From positions 1-52,709 of IMG/VR virus record IMGVR_UViG_3300044529_000018: a DNA stretch of 52,709 bases, one strand, 5' to 3'. Made by a program: the position numbers and the translations under genes. This stretch comes from a virus. Shown one piece after another: positions 1 to 8,076 of this stretch (its first letter is position 1; every line of letters starts with the position of its first letter). The notes beneath the pieces were generated by a model. It was not told where the DNA came from. It saw only the letters and a program-made list of their open reading frames with translations, and ran no database searches.

Positions 1-1488
1 GATTTTGCGGCCCGTGCGCCCAAGGAACCAATCCGGCTGGACCCGACCGCTATCAGATTGAAGACGGATTTGGACCGGGCAAAGATGGAATATGCCAGGG
101 GGCTTGCCGCCGACCGGCTGGCCAACCGCCCTTGGTGGGAAAAGGCGCAGGATACTTTTGTGAAGTGGCGCCGCGGCTTCCTGCTTTCCGGTCCTGTTAC
201 TCTGGCAAAATTGACCAGTGCCGCAGTTCAGAGGATGGCCTTCACCCCGATGGAGGAGGTTATCGGGGCTGAATGGTCAAAGGTATTTCCTGAACTCGCT
301 CGCAAAGCGCACCGTGAGGGAGGAATCAATTCCCGCGCCGAAGCCAGGGCGATCACCCAGGCTGTAACCAAGGGCATGACGGATGCTTGGGATGTTCTGA
401 CCACGGGCCAGAGCGAGTTGGATGTTCTCTACGGTGGACCGAAGGAGGGCTACATTCGTGAAAGCGACGTGCTCCCGCGCTCGGCGATTGATTTCTTTGG
501 CAAGGTCCACGGCGCATTGAAAGCCCCGACCAAACGGGCGGAATTTGCCCGTTCCTTCGAGAAGCGCGCCACCGCCGCCATCCGCGACGGCATTGATGTC
601 ACCGACCCGATGGTGCAGACCCGGATTGCGGCCGAGGCGTACAAGGATGCCAACCGCGCCATCTTCCTTCAGGACAACATGGTTGTCGCCGCCTACAAGC
701 GGGCGCTGACCGCCTTCGAGCAAAAGAGCAAGGTGACCGGAAACGTAAAGCCGGGCGGAAAGGTTGCGGCGACCGTGTCACAATCACTGTTCCCAATCGT
801 GCGCGTTCCGACCAACATTGTCGCCGAGACGTTCCAATACGCGCTTGGACTTCCGTCCGGTCTTTCACGACTGGCCATCGCCAAGGCTTTCGGAAAAGGC
901 GTTGAGGGATTGAAGCCGGAGGAAGCGGACATGATTATGCGCCACCTGAAGAAAGGTTCGCTGGGCGCGGCAGTCCTGTTATTGGGCTATTTCAATCCCA
1001 ACACCATCGGCGGATATTATCAGTCGGGGGGAAAACGAAAGGCCAGCGACGTGAAGGCGGGGAACATCCAGATTTACGGCCACAACATCCCGTCCTACCT
1101 GTTGCACAATCCGTTGCTGGAAACACTTCAATTTGGCGCGACGATCAGGCGGGTATCCGACTCCAAGCTGAGAAAAAAGGACAAAGATACCCAAGGCATA
1201 CCGGCCGGACTCGCCGCTGGCGCGCTTGGACTGGTCGAGGCGGTGCCGTTTGTGCGGGAGCAGATTGAGGCGACCAAGGCGTTCAATCCCAATGAACGCA
1301 CAGATTTCTTTGGCGAACTATCCAAGTCGTTTGTCGTTCCTCAACTGCTGCAATGGGCTGCAACCCAGACCGATAAGGACGCCAAAGGCAATCCCATCCA
1401 GCGCAAGCCCGGCAGCATCCTCGAATACATTGAATCGGGCCTGCCCGGTGCGCGGCAAAATCTCCCTGTCAAAAAACCAAAAAAGTGA
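1..1488 (+). CDS. Large internal virion (polyvalent-type) protein, C-terminal part
   Basis: The frame is open from base 1, so the true start lies left of the window and 495 residues are visible. The protein is rich in charged helices and has a short hydrophobic stretch near visible residues 320-331 (LGAAVLLLGYF). This composition is usual for the C-terminal part of very large phage virion proteins thought to be ejected with the DNA. The stop is followed within 12 bp by the gene at 1501. The 1363-residue protein at the right end of the window holds the same position in front of a second copy of the 1501 gene, but its C-terminus is a different sequence. The last codons (NLPVKKPKK) survive as a relic after the stop of that right-hand gene. 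The function is inferred from size, composition and position; no catalytic motif is seen. Confidence 0.7.
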   Translation, partial: DFAARAPKEPIRLDPTAIRLKTDLDRAKMEYARGLAADRLANRPWWEKAQDTFVKWRRGFLLSGPVTLAKLTSAAVQRMAFTPMEEVIGAEWSKVFPELARKAHREGGINSRAEARAITQAVTKGMTDAWDVLTTGQSELDVLYGGPKEGYIRESDVLPRSAIDFFGKVHGALKAPTKRAEFARSFEKRATAAIRDGIDVTDPMVQTRIAAEAYKDANRAIFLQDNMVVAAYKRALTAFEQKSKVTGNVKPGGKVAATVSQSLFPIVRVPTNIVAETFQYALGLPSGLSRLAIAKAFGKGVEGLKPEEADMIMRHLKKGSLGAAVLLLGYFNPNTIGGYYQSGGKRKASDVKAGNIQIYGHNIPSYLLHNPLLETLQFGATIRRVSDSKLRKKDKDTQGIPAGLAAGALGLVEAVPFVREQIEATKAFNPNERTDFFGELSKSFVVPQLLQWAATQTDKDAKGNPIQRKPGSILEYIESGLPGARQNLPVKKPKK

Positions 1489-1759
1489 TAATATAAAATT
1501 ATGCAAGTCTCAACTGTGACTCGTTCGGGAAAAAGCTGGCAGATTACCTACACCTACGATCTCGGGTCGGGCAAGCGCAAGACCCGTAATTTTGTCGTTA
1601 ATCAAACCTACAAACCTACCCGCTCCGCCGCCATGCGCTACGCGAAAGACGACTTGTGCAGCAATGCCATGCTCGGCCATTCCCGCGGCCAGTACGGCTA
1701 CAAAAACGTCCGCATCACTGCCATCGACCTGTTCGCCCACACCATCCTGAACACCACCA
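1460..1759. repeat. Left copy of a 300-bp near-identical repeat
   Basis: These 300 bp recur at 52410-52709, a shift of 50,950 bp, with four base differences seen by eye: two near 1484 and one each near 1616 and 1632. The copy begins inside the last codons of the left virion protein and covers the first 259 bases of the gene at 1501. The sequence to the left of the repeat is unrelated at the two sites. The repeat therefore marks either the closure of a circular or terminally redundant genome, or a join between two related strains. Confidence 0.9.
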
Positions 1760-1833
1760 AGCAGGCGCATGGGGTGAAGCCTACCATTATGCAGGTTCCG
1801 ACCACGGCTGGCGAAGGCGCGGATTTTACCTAG
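1501..1833 (+). CDS. Conserved hypothetical protein, 110 aa
   Basis: This small protein has an N-terminal part rich in Thr, Tyr and Lys (SWQITYTYDLGSGKRKTRNF) that looks like a beta-sheet domain. I recognise no family. The start follows an AT-rich spacer (tgataatataaaatt) with no strong ribosome-binding site. It is the first gene after the ejection protein and lies 3 bp before the glycosyltransferase at 1837, so it is probably co-transcribed with both. A second, truncated copy is at the right edge. The two copies differ only by silent changes in the shared part, which supports it being a real gene under selection. Confidence 0.7.
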   Translation: MQVSTVTRSGKSWQITYTYDLGSGKRKTRNFVVNQTYKPTRSAAMRYAKDDLCSNAMLGHSRGQYGYKNVRITAIDLFAHTILNTTKQAHGVKPTIMQVPTTAGEGADFT

Positions 1834-1836
1834 CCC

Positions 1837-2577
1837 ATGAACGCCCCGCGTCTGGCCGGCGTGCTCTGCTGGCATTACGATGGGGCCAAGACGTTCAAAC
1901 ACGCAGACGCCCTGGCCGAATTGTGCGCTGTCTGCGATGCCGTATTCGTGCTGGACGACGCCAGCGTTCCGCCGCTGCCAAAACAGGAATTCTTTGACCG
2001 CTACCCGAAACTCCAGTCCGTGGTTCGCCTCGACGAACGCAACCACACCTGGAACGACTGGACCGCCCACAATCATCTGCTGATGGCCGCCGCCAAGGAT
2101 CACTGCGATTACGTCTTTTGGCTCGATGATGATGAGTCCATCTGGCCGCGGGCAGACCGGGCGCTGATTGATCCGCTGCTGATGGAATTGACGGCCAACC
2201 CGGTTGCCGTGGCCATGAACCTGCATTGGGACCATGTTTGGGATGAGCCGGTCCGGATACGAACCGGGACGCCTTGGGCGCACTGGCGAAAATCATTCCT
2301 CCAGAAAAACCCGTTTTACATTTCCGGCTGCATCTGTTTCGCCAACAATCCGCTGACCGAGCTGCATTCGTGGCCGGTCCAGACCGGGGCAATCCTGACG
2401 AGCGACAAGGTGCGCGTGCTGCACTACGCGCTCATGACGGCGGATGACCGGCGTCGATGGCTGGAGAAGTACGACCGGCACGACCCGACCAACCGTTTCA
2501 ACAACCCGCTCTGGAAGGAATACAAGGCTGGGGTGGAACAAACCGACGTGCAAACGATTCGACTGGAGGATTTATGA
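1837..2577 (+). CDS. Glycosyltransferase family 2-like protein
   Basis: The 246-residue protein has the layout of a GT-A glycosyltransferase. A beta strand in the region VFVLDDASVP comes first, followed by an acidic nucleotide-sugar/metal site at about residues 92-97 (FWLDDDES), in the place of the usual DxD motif. The C-terminus is rich in Trp and Tyr. Its stop overlaps the start of a methyltransferase in an ATGA, so the two are translationally coupled. Pairs like this in phages usually decorate virion or host surface glycans, which would be a cytoplasmic role; the substrate cannot be read from the sequence. It could also act on phage DNA bases, but nothing specific supports that. Confidence 0.7.
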   Translation: MNAPRLAGVLCWHYDGAKTFKHADALAELCAVCDAVFVLDDASVPPLPKQEFFDRYPKLQSVVRLDERNHTWNDWTAHNHLLMAAAKDHCDYVFWLDDDESIWPRADRALIDPLLMELTANPVAVAMNLHWDHVWDEPVRIRTGTPWAHWRKSFLQKNPFYISGCICFANNPLTELHSWPVQTGAILTSDKVRVLHYALMTADDRRRWLEKYDRHDPTNRFNNPLWKEYKAGVEQTDVQTIRLEDL

Positions 2578-3122
2578 GCGAGACCGCAAAACGATTCCCG
2601 GCGCGACATCAGTCCGGCTGGTTTCTCAAATACACGCAAAATCTCGGCATCGACATCGGGTCCGGGATCGACCCAGTTACGCTGGAGGTGGAGAAGTGGG
2701 ATAAGGAACTGGGAAACACCGACGCGACGTTCATGGCCGGCGTGCCGGACAACCATTTCGATTACGTCTATTCCTACCACTGCCTGGAGCATTTGAACGA
2801 CCCGGTGACCGCCATCCGCAACTGGTATCGCATCCTCAAGCCCGGCGGCTGGTTGATCATCGGCGTGCCGCATCGAAATCTCTACGAGAAAAACACACTG
2901 CTGCCGTCCCGCTGGAACCTCGACCACAAAACATTCTGGCTTCCGTTGCATGACGAGCCGCCGTTCACGCTGGGCCTGCTGGACACGGTGATGAAGGCGT
3001 TGGGGCCAATCGAATTGCAATCTCTGGTTGTCTTTGACGATGGCTGTCTCAACACCGACAAACCGATGGAGCACGCCATGGGCGAGTACACCATCGAAAT
3101 CATCGTTCGTAAAACTGCTTGA
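2574..3122 (+). CDS. Class I SAM-dependent methyltransferase (Methyltransf_11 type)
   Basis: The 182-residue protein shows the Rossmann-type SAM pocket: GIDIGSGIDP near residue 23 is motif I, and the later motifs are FDYVYSYHCLEHL and ILKPGGWLIIGVPHR. The EH in CLEHL is typical of the Methyltransf_11 group. I chose the ATG that overlaps the stop of the upstream glycosyltransferase. A longer in-frame start at 2457 would lie entirely inside that gene. The last codons, KTA and stop, overlap a hairpin that also occurs near a minus-strand methyltransferase at 28586. The acceptor is unknown; sugar methylation is a reasonable inference from its partner. Confidence 0.8.
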   Translation: MSETAKRFPARHQSGWFLKYTQNLGIDIGSGIDPVTLEVEKWDKELGNTDATFMAGVPDNHFDYVYSYHCLEHLNDPVTAIRNWYRILKPGGWLIIGVPHRNLYEKNTLLPSRWNLDHKTFWLPLHDEPPFTLGLLDTVMKALGPIELQSLVVFDDGCLNTDKPMEHAMGEYTIEIIVRKTA

Positions 3123-3130
3123 CAGTTTTT
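3111..3130 (+). terminator. Rho-independent terminator overlapping the methyltransferase stop
   Basis: A 7-bp stem AAAACTG / CAGTTTT with loop CTTGA is followed by a T run. It lies over the stop codon of the 2574 gene. The same 15-base core recurs on the other strand at 28583 and 33848. Confidence 0.6.
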
Positions 3131-3154
3131 AGGTCTTCTGTTTGACTTCGTTTT

Positions 3155-3352
3155 GTGACGTTCGACTTCAAATCCGAAGCCCTCAAGTTCGCGCAAGCCA
3201 ACGGCTGTCCGCCCGCCTGCATCATTCAGAGGGCGATGGAGCGAGGGGCGGAACTTGCGGTTGAAAACATGATCGTCCTGATTTCGGGCGAGATGCAGAA
3301 TCGGAAACTGCTGAACGCGACCGGAATCAAGGACGGAGAAAAGGCTGAATGA
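3155..3352 (+). CDS. Hypothetical small protein, 65 aa
   Basis: The start is GTG, just after the terminator hairpin; no ATG is available in frame. The sequence is a plausible all-helical protein (EALKFAQANG, AMERGAELAVENMIVL). It is followed after 1 bp by the next small gene. I recognise no family. Its place at the head of the early gene run suggests an accessory early function. Confidence 0.5.
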   Translation: MTFDFKSEALKFAQANGCPPACIIQRAMERGAELAVENMIVLISGEMQNRKLLNATGIKDGEKAE

Positions 3353-3353
3353 T

Positions 3354-3548
3354 ATGACCCACGAAGAACGCGCCATCCAGCTTGGCATCGACATTGGCCA
3401 CAAAATCCTTTCGTCCGGCCGTGAAATCGCCGCCGAGGAAGTGAAGAAGGAAATTCTCAAGGCGTTCAACGCCATCCGCGTGGACGCCATCCTTGAATGC
3501 CAGCAGGTAGTTGACGCACGGCTGACTCACTTGCGGCACACGATTTGA
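3354..3548 (+). CDS. Hypothetical small protein, 64 aa
   Basis: It starts 1 bp after the previous stop (TGATATGA), so the two are likely translated together. It is helical (ERAIQLGIDIGHKILSSG, AAEEVKKEILKAF), with a Cys near the end. No known domain was recognised. Confidence 0.55.
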   Translation: MTHEERAIQLGIDIGHKILSSGREIAAEEVKKEILKAFNAIRVDAILECQQVVDARLTHLRHTI

Positions 3549-3549
3549 T

Positions 3550-3795
3550 ATGGAACCTCTGACACGAATGCCTTGCCGAGTCTGTGGAGTTGAAACCGCT
3601 TTCCCTGCCACTCACTGCGACAAGCCAAACTCGCTGAACGCATCAATCCCGTCGGAACTGGCGACGATCTTCGACCGCGCCAAGGCCGGCGAATTCAAGT
3701 GCATCGCATTGGAATACGGGCACGGACGACCGGGGAAACCTTTTTGCAAGGTTGGCGTCGTCTGGCCCAAGACTCAACAGGCAACCCTTTTATGA
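3550..3795 (+). CDS. Hypothetical Cys-containing small protein, 81 aa
   Basis: It starts 1 bp after the previous stop. The N-terminus has a CRVCGVET pair and a later HCDK, which could bind one metal ion but does not form a complete zinc-finger pattern. The C-terminal half (KCIALEYGHGRPGKPFCKVG) holds two more cysteines. Its stop overlaps the next start as ATGA. Function unknown. Confidence 0.5.
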   Translation: MEPLTRMPCRVCGVETAFPATHCDKPNSLNASIPSELATIFDRAKAGEFKCIALEYGHGRPGKPFCKVGVVWPKTQQATLL

Positions 3796-3989
3796 ATACC
3801 GAACAATACCAGCATCACGCCGATCAGATGGATGCCGCGCGCCGGGAATTCAACCGCATCTGGGAAACGGAGATCGTCCCCCATTTGAAGGACACCTGGC
3901 ATTTGCGCCAGAAGGATTTCATGGCCGTCCAGCATTTGTGCTGGGATTTTTTCAGACGGTCCAAGGGGCTGAATACAGTTCCAGATTGA
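3792..3989 (+). CDS. Hypothetical helical protein, 65 aa
   Basis: I chose the ATG overlapping the previous stop (ATGA) rather than an in-frame ATG at 3699 inside the upstream gene. The product is hydrophilic and helical, with many aromatic residues (HADQMDAARREFNRIWETEI, HLCWDFFRRSK). No family recognised. Confidence 0.55.
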   Translation: MNTEQYQHHADQMDAARREFNRIWETEIVPHLKDTWHLRQKDFMAVQHLCWDFFRRSKGLNTVPD

Positions 3990-4058
3990 CTTCTGTTTGT
4001 TGTGGTTTCAGATTAGAGACTGTTGCGCATGGAGCGCGGCATTTGACCTGTTACGATT

Positions 4059-4391
4059 ATGACCTATTCTCAAAAATTACGCGACCCTCGTTGGCAAAAA
4101 AAACGGCTCGAAATCTTTACCCGTGACAACTGGACCTGCATTTTCTGCGGGGCCAAGGAAAGAAACCTTCAGTGTCACCATGTCGTCTATCGCAAGCTCG
4201 ACCCATGGGATTATCCTGATGACCTTTATCAGACGGCCTGCGAGTACTGCCATTCCGAGCGCACGGAACTGACGGACAAGATTGTTGATTCGCTTCGTAT
4301 TTCACTGAAGAACATTCCCGCCCAGAGACTTGAAACTGCCGCTGCTCGCCTTATGTCGGAGGCGATGGCTGAGATGGGAAGTGCGCTATGA
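4059..4391 (+). CDS. HNH endonuclease-type protein
   Basis: This 110-residue protein carries the usual layout of phage HNH proteins. The run WQKKRLEIFTRDNW is followed by CIFCG (about residues 27-31), CHHVVY (about 38-43, with the catalytic HH) and CEYCHSER (about 61-68). The two Cys pairs would bind the structural zinc, and the His pair with the later His would bind the catalytic metal. It overlaps the primase-helicase start by ATGA. Proteins of this kind may nick DNA during packaging or recombination, or act as mobile nucleases; the place next to replication genes does not decide between these. Confidence 0.8.
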   Translation: MTYSQKLRDPRWQKKRLEIFTRDNWTCIFCGAKERNLQCHHVVYRKLDPWDYPDDLYQTACEYCHSERTELTDKIVDSLRISLKNIPAQRLETAAARLMSEAMAEMGSAL

Positions 4392-6322
4392 GCGATCCGG
4401 CGACGGTCCTTGAAATATCAATGGGGTCTGCCACCAGTGCAGCCATCACCGGAACAATTTCCCCGGAAGCCGCGGTGGAGGGAATTAAAAACCATTTTTG
4501 GGGGGATGAAGTAGCCGCTCTTCGAGGCGCAACCGACCCGGAGGTAAGGGACCGTTTGAAGCGTTCGTTGCCAGCGTTCATCTGGGCCGGAAAGTTCAAG
4601 GAAAGGCGCAGCGCGGCCATTGAGCGGTTTTCCGGCCTTCTGTGCGCCGACATCGACAAGGTGCCTGAACGGATAGCCGAACTGCATGACCTGGCCAGAA
4701 ATGATCCGCACGTCGTCGCCGCCTTCGTGTCGCCATCGGGGACGGGCATCAAGATTGTTTTTCGGGTGCCGGTGCCGGAGGATTTGAAGGGCCATTCTCG
4801 GAATTTCAACGCGGTCAAGGAAAGGCTGGAAACGAATTACAAGGCCCAGGTGGACAAGGCGGCAAGCGATGCGGCGCGGCTCTGTTTTGTGTCTGATGAT
4901 CCGGCCGCGTTCTACAACGCCCAGGCGGTGGCGCTGGCTGTGCCGGCGGATGATCCGTCACCCAAATCAAACGGGAACGGGTATCACCCTGTTATTCCGT
5001 CGTCACGGCGGGATATTGCAACCAAGATCCTTGGCGCCATCGAATGGCAGGACGACGTGACGGGATTCTGCAACTGTCCCGGCGCACACACCCACAGCAC
5101 GCCTACCAAGCCCAAGGACTGCATGTTGAAGCTGGAGGGATCACCGACCATCAAATGCTTCCACGACTCCTGCTCCGGAATCGTGACGGGGGTTAATCAC
5201 GAACTGCGTTCGCAGATTGGAAAGGCTGAATTCAAACCCAGTGCTCCAGCAACACCTGCCCGACGAACCATTGTAAACGAGTACATTCCATCGGAAGAAG
5301 AATCGCAGGAGCATGAACCCAACCTTGTCCTGGAGGTTGTCGATGCCGCCATGTTCATGGCCACGCCGCATCCGGCCCCGCCACAGTTGATCGAGGGCGT
5401 TTTGCATCAGGGTAGCAAGATGAGCATCAGCGGCAACAGCAAGGCGTACAAGACGTGGATTTACGCCGACCTTGCCGTTTCCGTTTCCCATGGACTGCCA
5501 TGGCTGGGATTCAAGACCAATCAGGGCAAGGTGCTTTACCTGAATTTTGAGGTTCAGGACTTCGGGTGGCATGACCGGATAGCCAAACTTTGCGAGGCCA
5601 AGGGTGTCAAAATTAAGCCCAACAAACTCCATTTCTGGAACCTGCGTGGAAAGGCCCGAAGCTTCAGGCAACTGATTCCGATTATTATTGAATTGGCAAA
5701 AAAGGAGGGATATGCCCTGATTGTCATCGACCCCATCTACAAGCTCATGGCCGGCGGTGAAGAAAATTCTGCTGGGGACATCGCTGAAATGCTCAATTCT
5801 TTCGAGCGACTTGCTGTCGAAACTGGAGCCGCCGTCGCCTACGCCCACCATTTCGCCAAGGGCAACGCCTCCGCCAAGGAAGCTATCGACCGCCAATCCG
5901 GTTCTGGCGTATTCGGGCGTGACCCGGATTCCCTCCTGATTTTCACGGCCCATGAGGAAGAAGGCGCTTTTACGGTGGATACCATCCTCAGAAACTTTGC
6001 CCCGATTTCCCAGTTCGTGGTCCGCTGGCACTACCCGATGATGGAGCCGGATGACAATCTTGACCCGTCAAAACTCAAACAGGTTGCCGGCCGGAAGAAG
6101 GAACACGATCCGGCGTTCATTTTGGGCAAAATTGCCAACAATACCGAGGCAAATCCCATCTCCTTGTCCGCCTGGGCCGAACTGACGGGAATGCCCAGAA
6201 CCACCCTCACTGGATATTTGGACGGATTAAGGTCCAAAGGCTGGGTAAAAACAGTCGGTGACGGTATCAGGGCAAAACAGGCAATAACCGCTTCAGGATT
6301 GGCTTTTCTTGATTCAATTTGA
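4388..6322 (+). CDS. VirE-N/BT4734-like primase fused to an AAA (RepA-type) helicase
   Basis: The 644-residue protein has three parts. Residues about 80-130 (GLLCADIDKV and SPSGTGIKIVFRV) match the VirE N-terminal / BT4734 domain seen in primase-like replication proteins. A middle AAA_25/RepA-type ATPase has its Walker A near residue 347 (GNSKAYKT), its Walker B near residue 442 (LIVIDPIYK) and a conserved AYAHHFAKG near 484. A small C-terminal winged-helix part (SAWAELTGMPRTTLTGYLDG) follows. It most likely primes and unwinds phage DNA. No DNA polymerase gene is recognisable in the window, so the phage probably uses the host replicase. Directly downstream is a segment of inverted repeats that may be the origin. 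Confidence 0.8.
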   Translation: MSDPATVLEISMGSATSAAITGTISPEAAVEGIKNHFWGDEVAALRGATDPEVRDRLKRSLPAFIWAGKFKERRSAAIERFSGLLCADIDKVPERIAELHDLARNDPHVVAAFVSPSGTGIKIVFRVPVPEDLKGHSRNFNAVKERLETNYKAQVDKAASDAARLCFVSDDPAAFYNAQAVALAVPADDPSPKSNGNGYHPVIPSSRRDIATKILGAIEWQDDVTGFCNCPGAHTHSTPTKPKDCMLKLEGSPTIKCFHDSCSGIVTGVNHELRSQIGKAEFKPSAPATPARRTIVNEYIPSEEESQEHEPNLVLEVVDAAMFMATPHPAPPQLIEGVLHQGSKMSISGNSKAYKTWIYADLAVSVSHGLPWLGFKTNQGKVLYLNFEVQDFGWHDRIAKLCEAKGVKIKPNKLHFWNLRGKARSFRQLIPIIIELAKKEGYALIVIDPIYKLMAGGEENSAGDIAEMLNSFERLAVETGAAVAYAHHFAKGNASAKEAIDRQSGSGVFGRDPDSLLIFTAHEEEGAFTVDTILRNFAPISQFVVRWHYPMMEPDDNLDPSKLKQVAGRKKEHDPAFILGKIANNTEANPISLSAWAELTGMPRTTLTGYLDGLRSKGWVKTVGDGIRAKQAITASGLAFLDSI

Positions 6323-6480
6323 CTGACGGAAATCAATTCTCGTCAGTCGTCAGTGGATTTCCGTCATACCCCTATTGACGAGTGACGGTAATCCTATAAG
6401 GTTACCGTCACCGTCAGTGGGTCTGTCGGAAACGTCCAAAACCATTCCCGTCAGTGGCCAAAAATAGACAAAATTTTGAG
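6322..6480. repeat. Inverted and direct repeats, possible replication origin
   Basis: Two 10-bp perfect inverted repeats are present: GACGGAAATC 6325-6334 with GATTTCCGTC 6356-6365, and GTGACGGTAA 6382-6391 with TTACCGTCAC 6402-6411. The heptamer CGTCAGT occurs at 6341, 6348, 6412 and 6449, and reversed at 6322. The block follows the primase-helicase stop at once and is not coding in any convincing frame. Iteron-like repeats next to a replication gene fit an origin; a set of operator sites is the main alternative. The remaining bases to 6663 hold no gene. Confidence 0.5.
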
Positions 6481-6663
6481 GGCTACAATACGATTAAACG
6501 CCACCCCGAAAAAGGGCTGGCCGGTCGCCCTCCTGGAATTCGCCGAAAAAAGGAATCTCTTTTTCTGGCCGGTCTGGGGATCAAGCCAATGACCGCAATG
6601 TAATTCGCAGTAGGAGCAAGCTAATTATAGTTGCACAACGTCACTTATATCTACATTCAACCA

Positions 6664-6679
6664 CAAGGCAAATGCCTTG
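6664..6679 (-). terminator. Hairpin after the minus-strand HTH gene
   Basis: A 7-bp stem CAAGGCA / TGCCTTG with a 2-base loop lies 5 bp beyond the stop of the minus-strand gene at 6684. There is no clear T run on the minus strand, so it is only terminator-like. Confidence 0.35.
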
Positions 6680-6683
6680 TTTA

Positions 6684-7256
6684 TCAACGGTTTAGGTCTG
6701 ATTCAGCCGGTTTATCCTCGGTTATATCCATAACGGCGCCAGTCTCAACACCACAAGACACAACAGGTTGTGGTGTACTGACATCAATCTGATTTAGAGT
6801 GCCGATCTGGACCACGCTCCGAGGGCCGGAGTCTTTGGACCAGCCGAACACCTTATCGCAGGCCGTCGCCAGGGTGTTTACCGTTGCAGTTCGACCAAGA
6901 GCCAAGCAAGATAGCGTTTTTGGCTTGTTTGTGGCGAATAAACGCGCCTGGGCGAGCAACTCGCTCGAAAGCAGGCCCAAAACCTCTTGGCTTTGCGCCT
7001 CTACCTCGCGTGTAATTGTCGAAGCCACGGCATTTTTGACAACACCCCGAGCATTGTCTAATCCCTGTGACCATTGTCCCCGCTCAGCCATTTTGCGGAT
7101 AGCGAACTGGGAAGCGCCCGTTTCCTGTGCAATTCTGGGGGTTTTGATACCGGCGGCGAACATGGCTTGGATTGTCGCTTTGACTTCTTTGGAAATCCGA
7201 GGCCCAGGACCGCGCCGGGTTTGAGCCGCTGGGACATTTTCGGCGGTTTCAACCAT
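6684..7256 (-). CDS. HTH protein, possible small terminase subunit or regulator
   Basis: The start is an ATG two codons inside an apparent TTG start. An N-terminal helix-turn-helix (GIKTPRIAQETGASQFAIRK) is followed by a long helical region (SSELLAQARLFATNKPKTLS) and a flexible tail. This layout, DNA-binding HTH then oligomerising helices, fits small terminase subunits. The large terminase, however, lies 32 kb away, and the sequence match is not strong. It is the only minus-strand gene in the early region and is divergent from the zinc-finger gene at 7413, so a repressor role is an equal possibility. Confidence 0.5.
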   Translation of the reverse strand: MVETAENVPAAQTRRGPGPRISKEVKATIQAMFAAGIKTPRIAQETGASQFAIRKMAERGQWSQGLDNARGVVKNAVASTITREVEAQSQEVLGLLSSELLAQARLFATNKPKTLSCLALGRTATVNTLATACDKVFGWSKDSGPRSVVQIGTLNQIDVSTPQPVVSCGVETGAVMDITEDKPAESDLNR

Positions 7257-7412
7257 GCGCAACAGATAACCCGAGGCGGGCGCAGTGTCAAGTTCATGCC
7301 AGCAGGCACAACCCGCAAGGCGCGCGCGGCGTCGTCATCATAAGGGAAGCCGAACGTATCAAAGTGGCGGAATGCCTTTGCAATTGATTGCAAGGCAGTG
7401 TAGGCTAATCCA

Positions 7413-7568
7413 ATGAAAGAACCGAAATACCCGAAAGTGAAGTGTCACGAATGCGATCAGGAGTTCAGCCAGCGCCGGCCGTGGAAACGGTATTGCAGCC
7501 AGGCGTGCAACTGGCGAGCGTGGAATAAGCGCAACCCGAGGCAAAAGGCGAATGCAACAGGCAATTGA
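7413..7568 (+). CDS. Small zinc-finger protein, 51 aa
   Basis: The short frame encodes CHECDQEF, then RRPWKRYCSQACNWRAWNKR. Together these give a CxxC...CxxxC zinc site on a very basic background. This pattern is common in small phage proteins that bind nucleic acid. Its end overlaps the start of the next gene at 7552, which supports coupled translation. Confidence 0.6.
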   Translation: MKEPKYPKVKCHECDQEFSQRRPWKRYCSQACNWRAWNKRNPRQKANATGN

Positions 7569-8076
7569 ATCAACCCGTTTGCCGGTGTTTGAATTTGGCG
7601 ACCGCAGGCGATGCACCTATTGCGGAGATCCGGCTACCGCGCGCGATCATGTAATCGCCGTTAGTTACCAACAACAAACGCGGACAAAAGCCTTTTCAGA
7701 GTGCGGCCCGTGGACTTGGTCCTGCACGGAGTGCAACACCACCTTGAGCAACCGCTGGTTTGATTCGTTTGACGAGCGTTGCCGATGGGTGAGCTGGCGA
7801 CTTCAAAAGCGCGTCAAACCCATATTGTGGACCGAGGCACAACTTGCCAGACTGGACTTCAAACTGCAAAATCACATCCGGCAACAGACGGCCAAGGCGA
7901 AGTGGAGCCGCTACCGGGCGGACTTCTACGAGAGCCGCGACTATTACTTGAATCTGGAAAGCCTGACTTGGGAGCTTGCAAGACGCGACACCGTCACCGA
8001 CGCGCGCAAATTCCTTGCCGGCTATTTTCGACAGACGTTGATTGAGCTTGCCGGACTTTACAAACCCGCCCGTTGA
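7552..8076 (+). CDS. HNH-like endonuclease protein, 174 aa
   Basis: A zinc knuckle CTYCGDPATARDHVIAV (about residues 21-37) has the DH expected of an HNH active site. It is followed by CTECNTTLSNRWF (about 61-73), with the second Cys pair and the Asn. The C-terminal half is helical and basic (WRLQKRV, QQTAKAKW). It overlaps the upstream zinc-finger gene by 17 bp. Such proteins cut or nick DNA. It is clearly different from the HNH gene at 4059. Confidence 0.65.
   Translation: MQQAIESTRLPVFEFGDRRRCTYCGDPATARDHVIAVSYQQQTRTKAFSECGPWTWSCTECNTTLSNRWFDSFDERCRWVSWRLQKRVKPILWTEAQLARLDFKLQNHIRQQTAKAKWSRYRADFYESRDYYLNLESLTWELARRDTVTDARKFLAGYFRQTLIELAGLYKPAR

Noticed and set aside
1510-2283. 257-residue minus-strand frame
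   Set aside because: It is the shadow of the 1501 and 1837 genes in a GC-rich region and has no recognisable domain or ribosome-binding site.
5141-6031. 296-residue minus-strand frame
   Set aside because: It lies entirely within the primase-helicase, whose ATPase motifs are on the plus strand.
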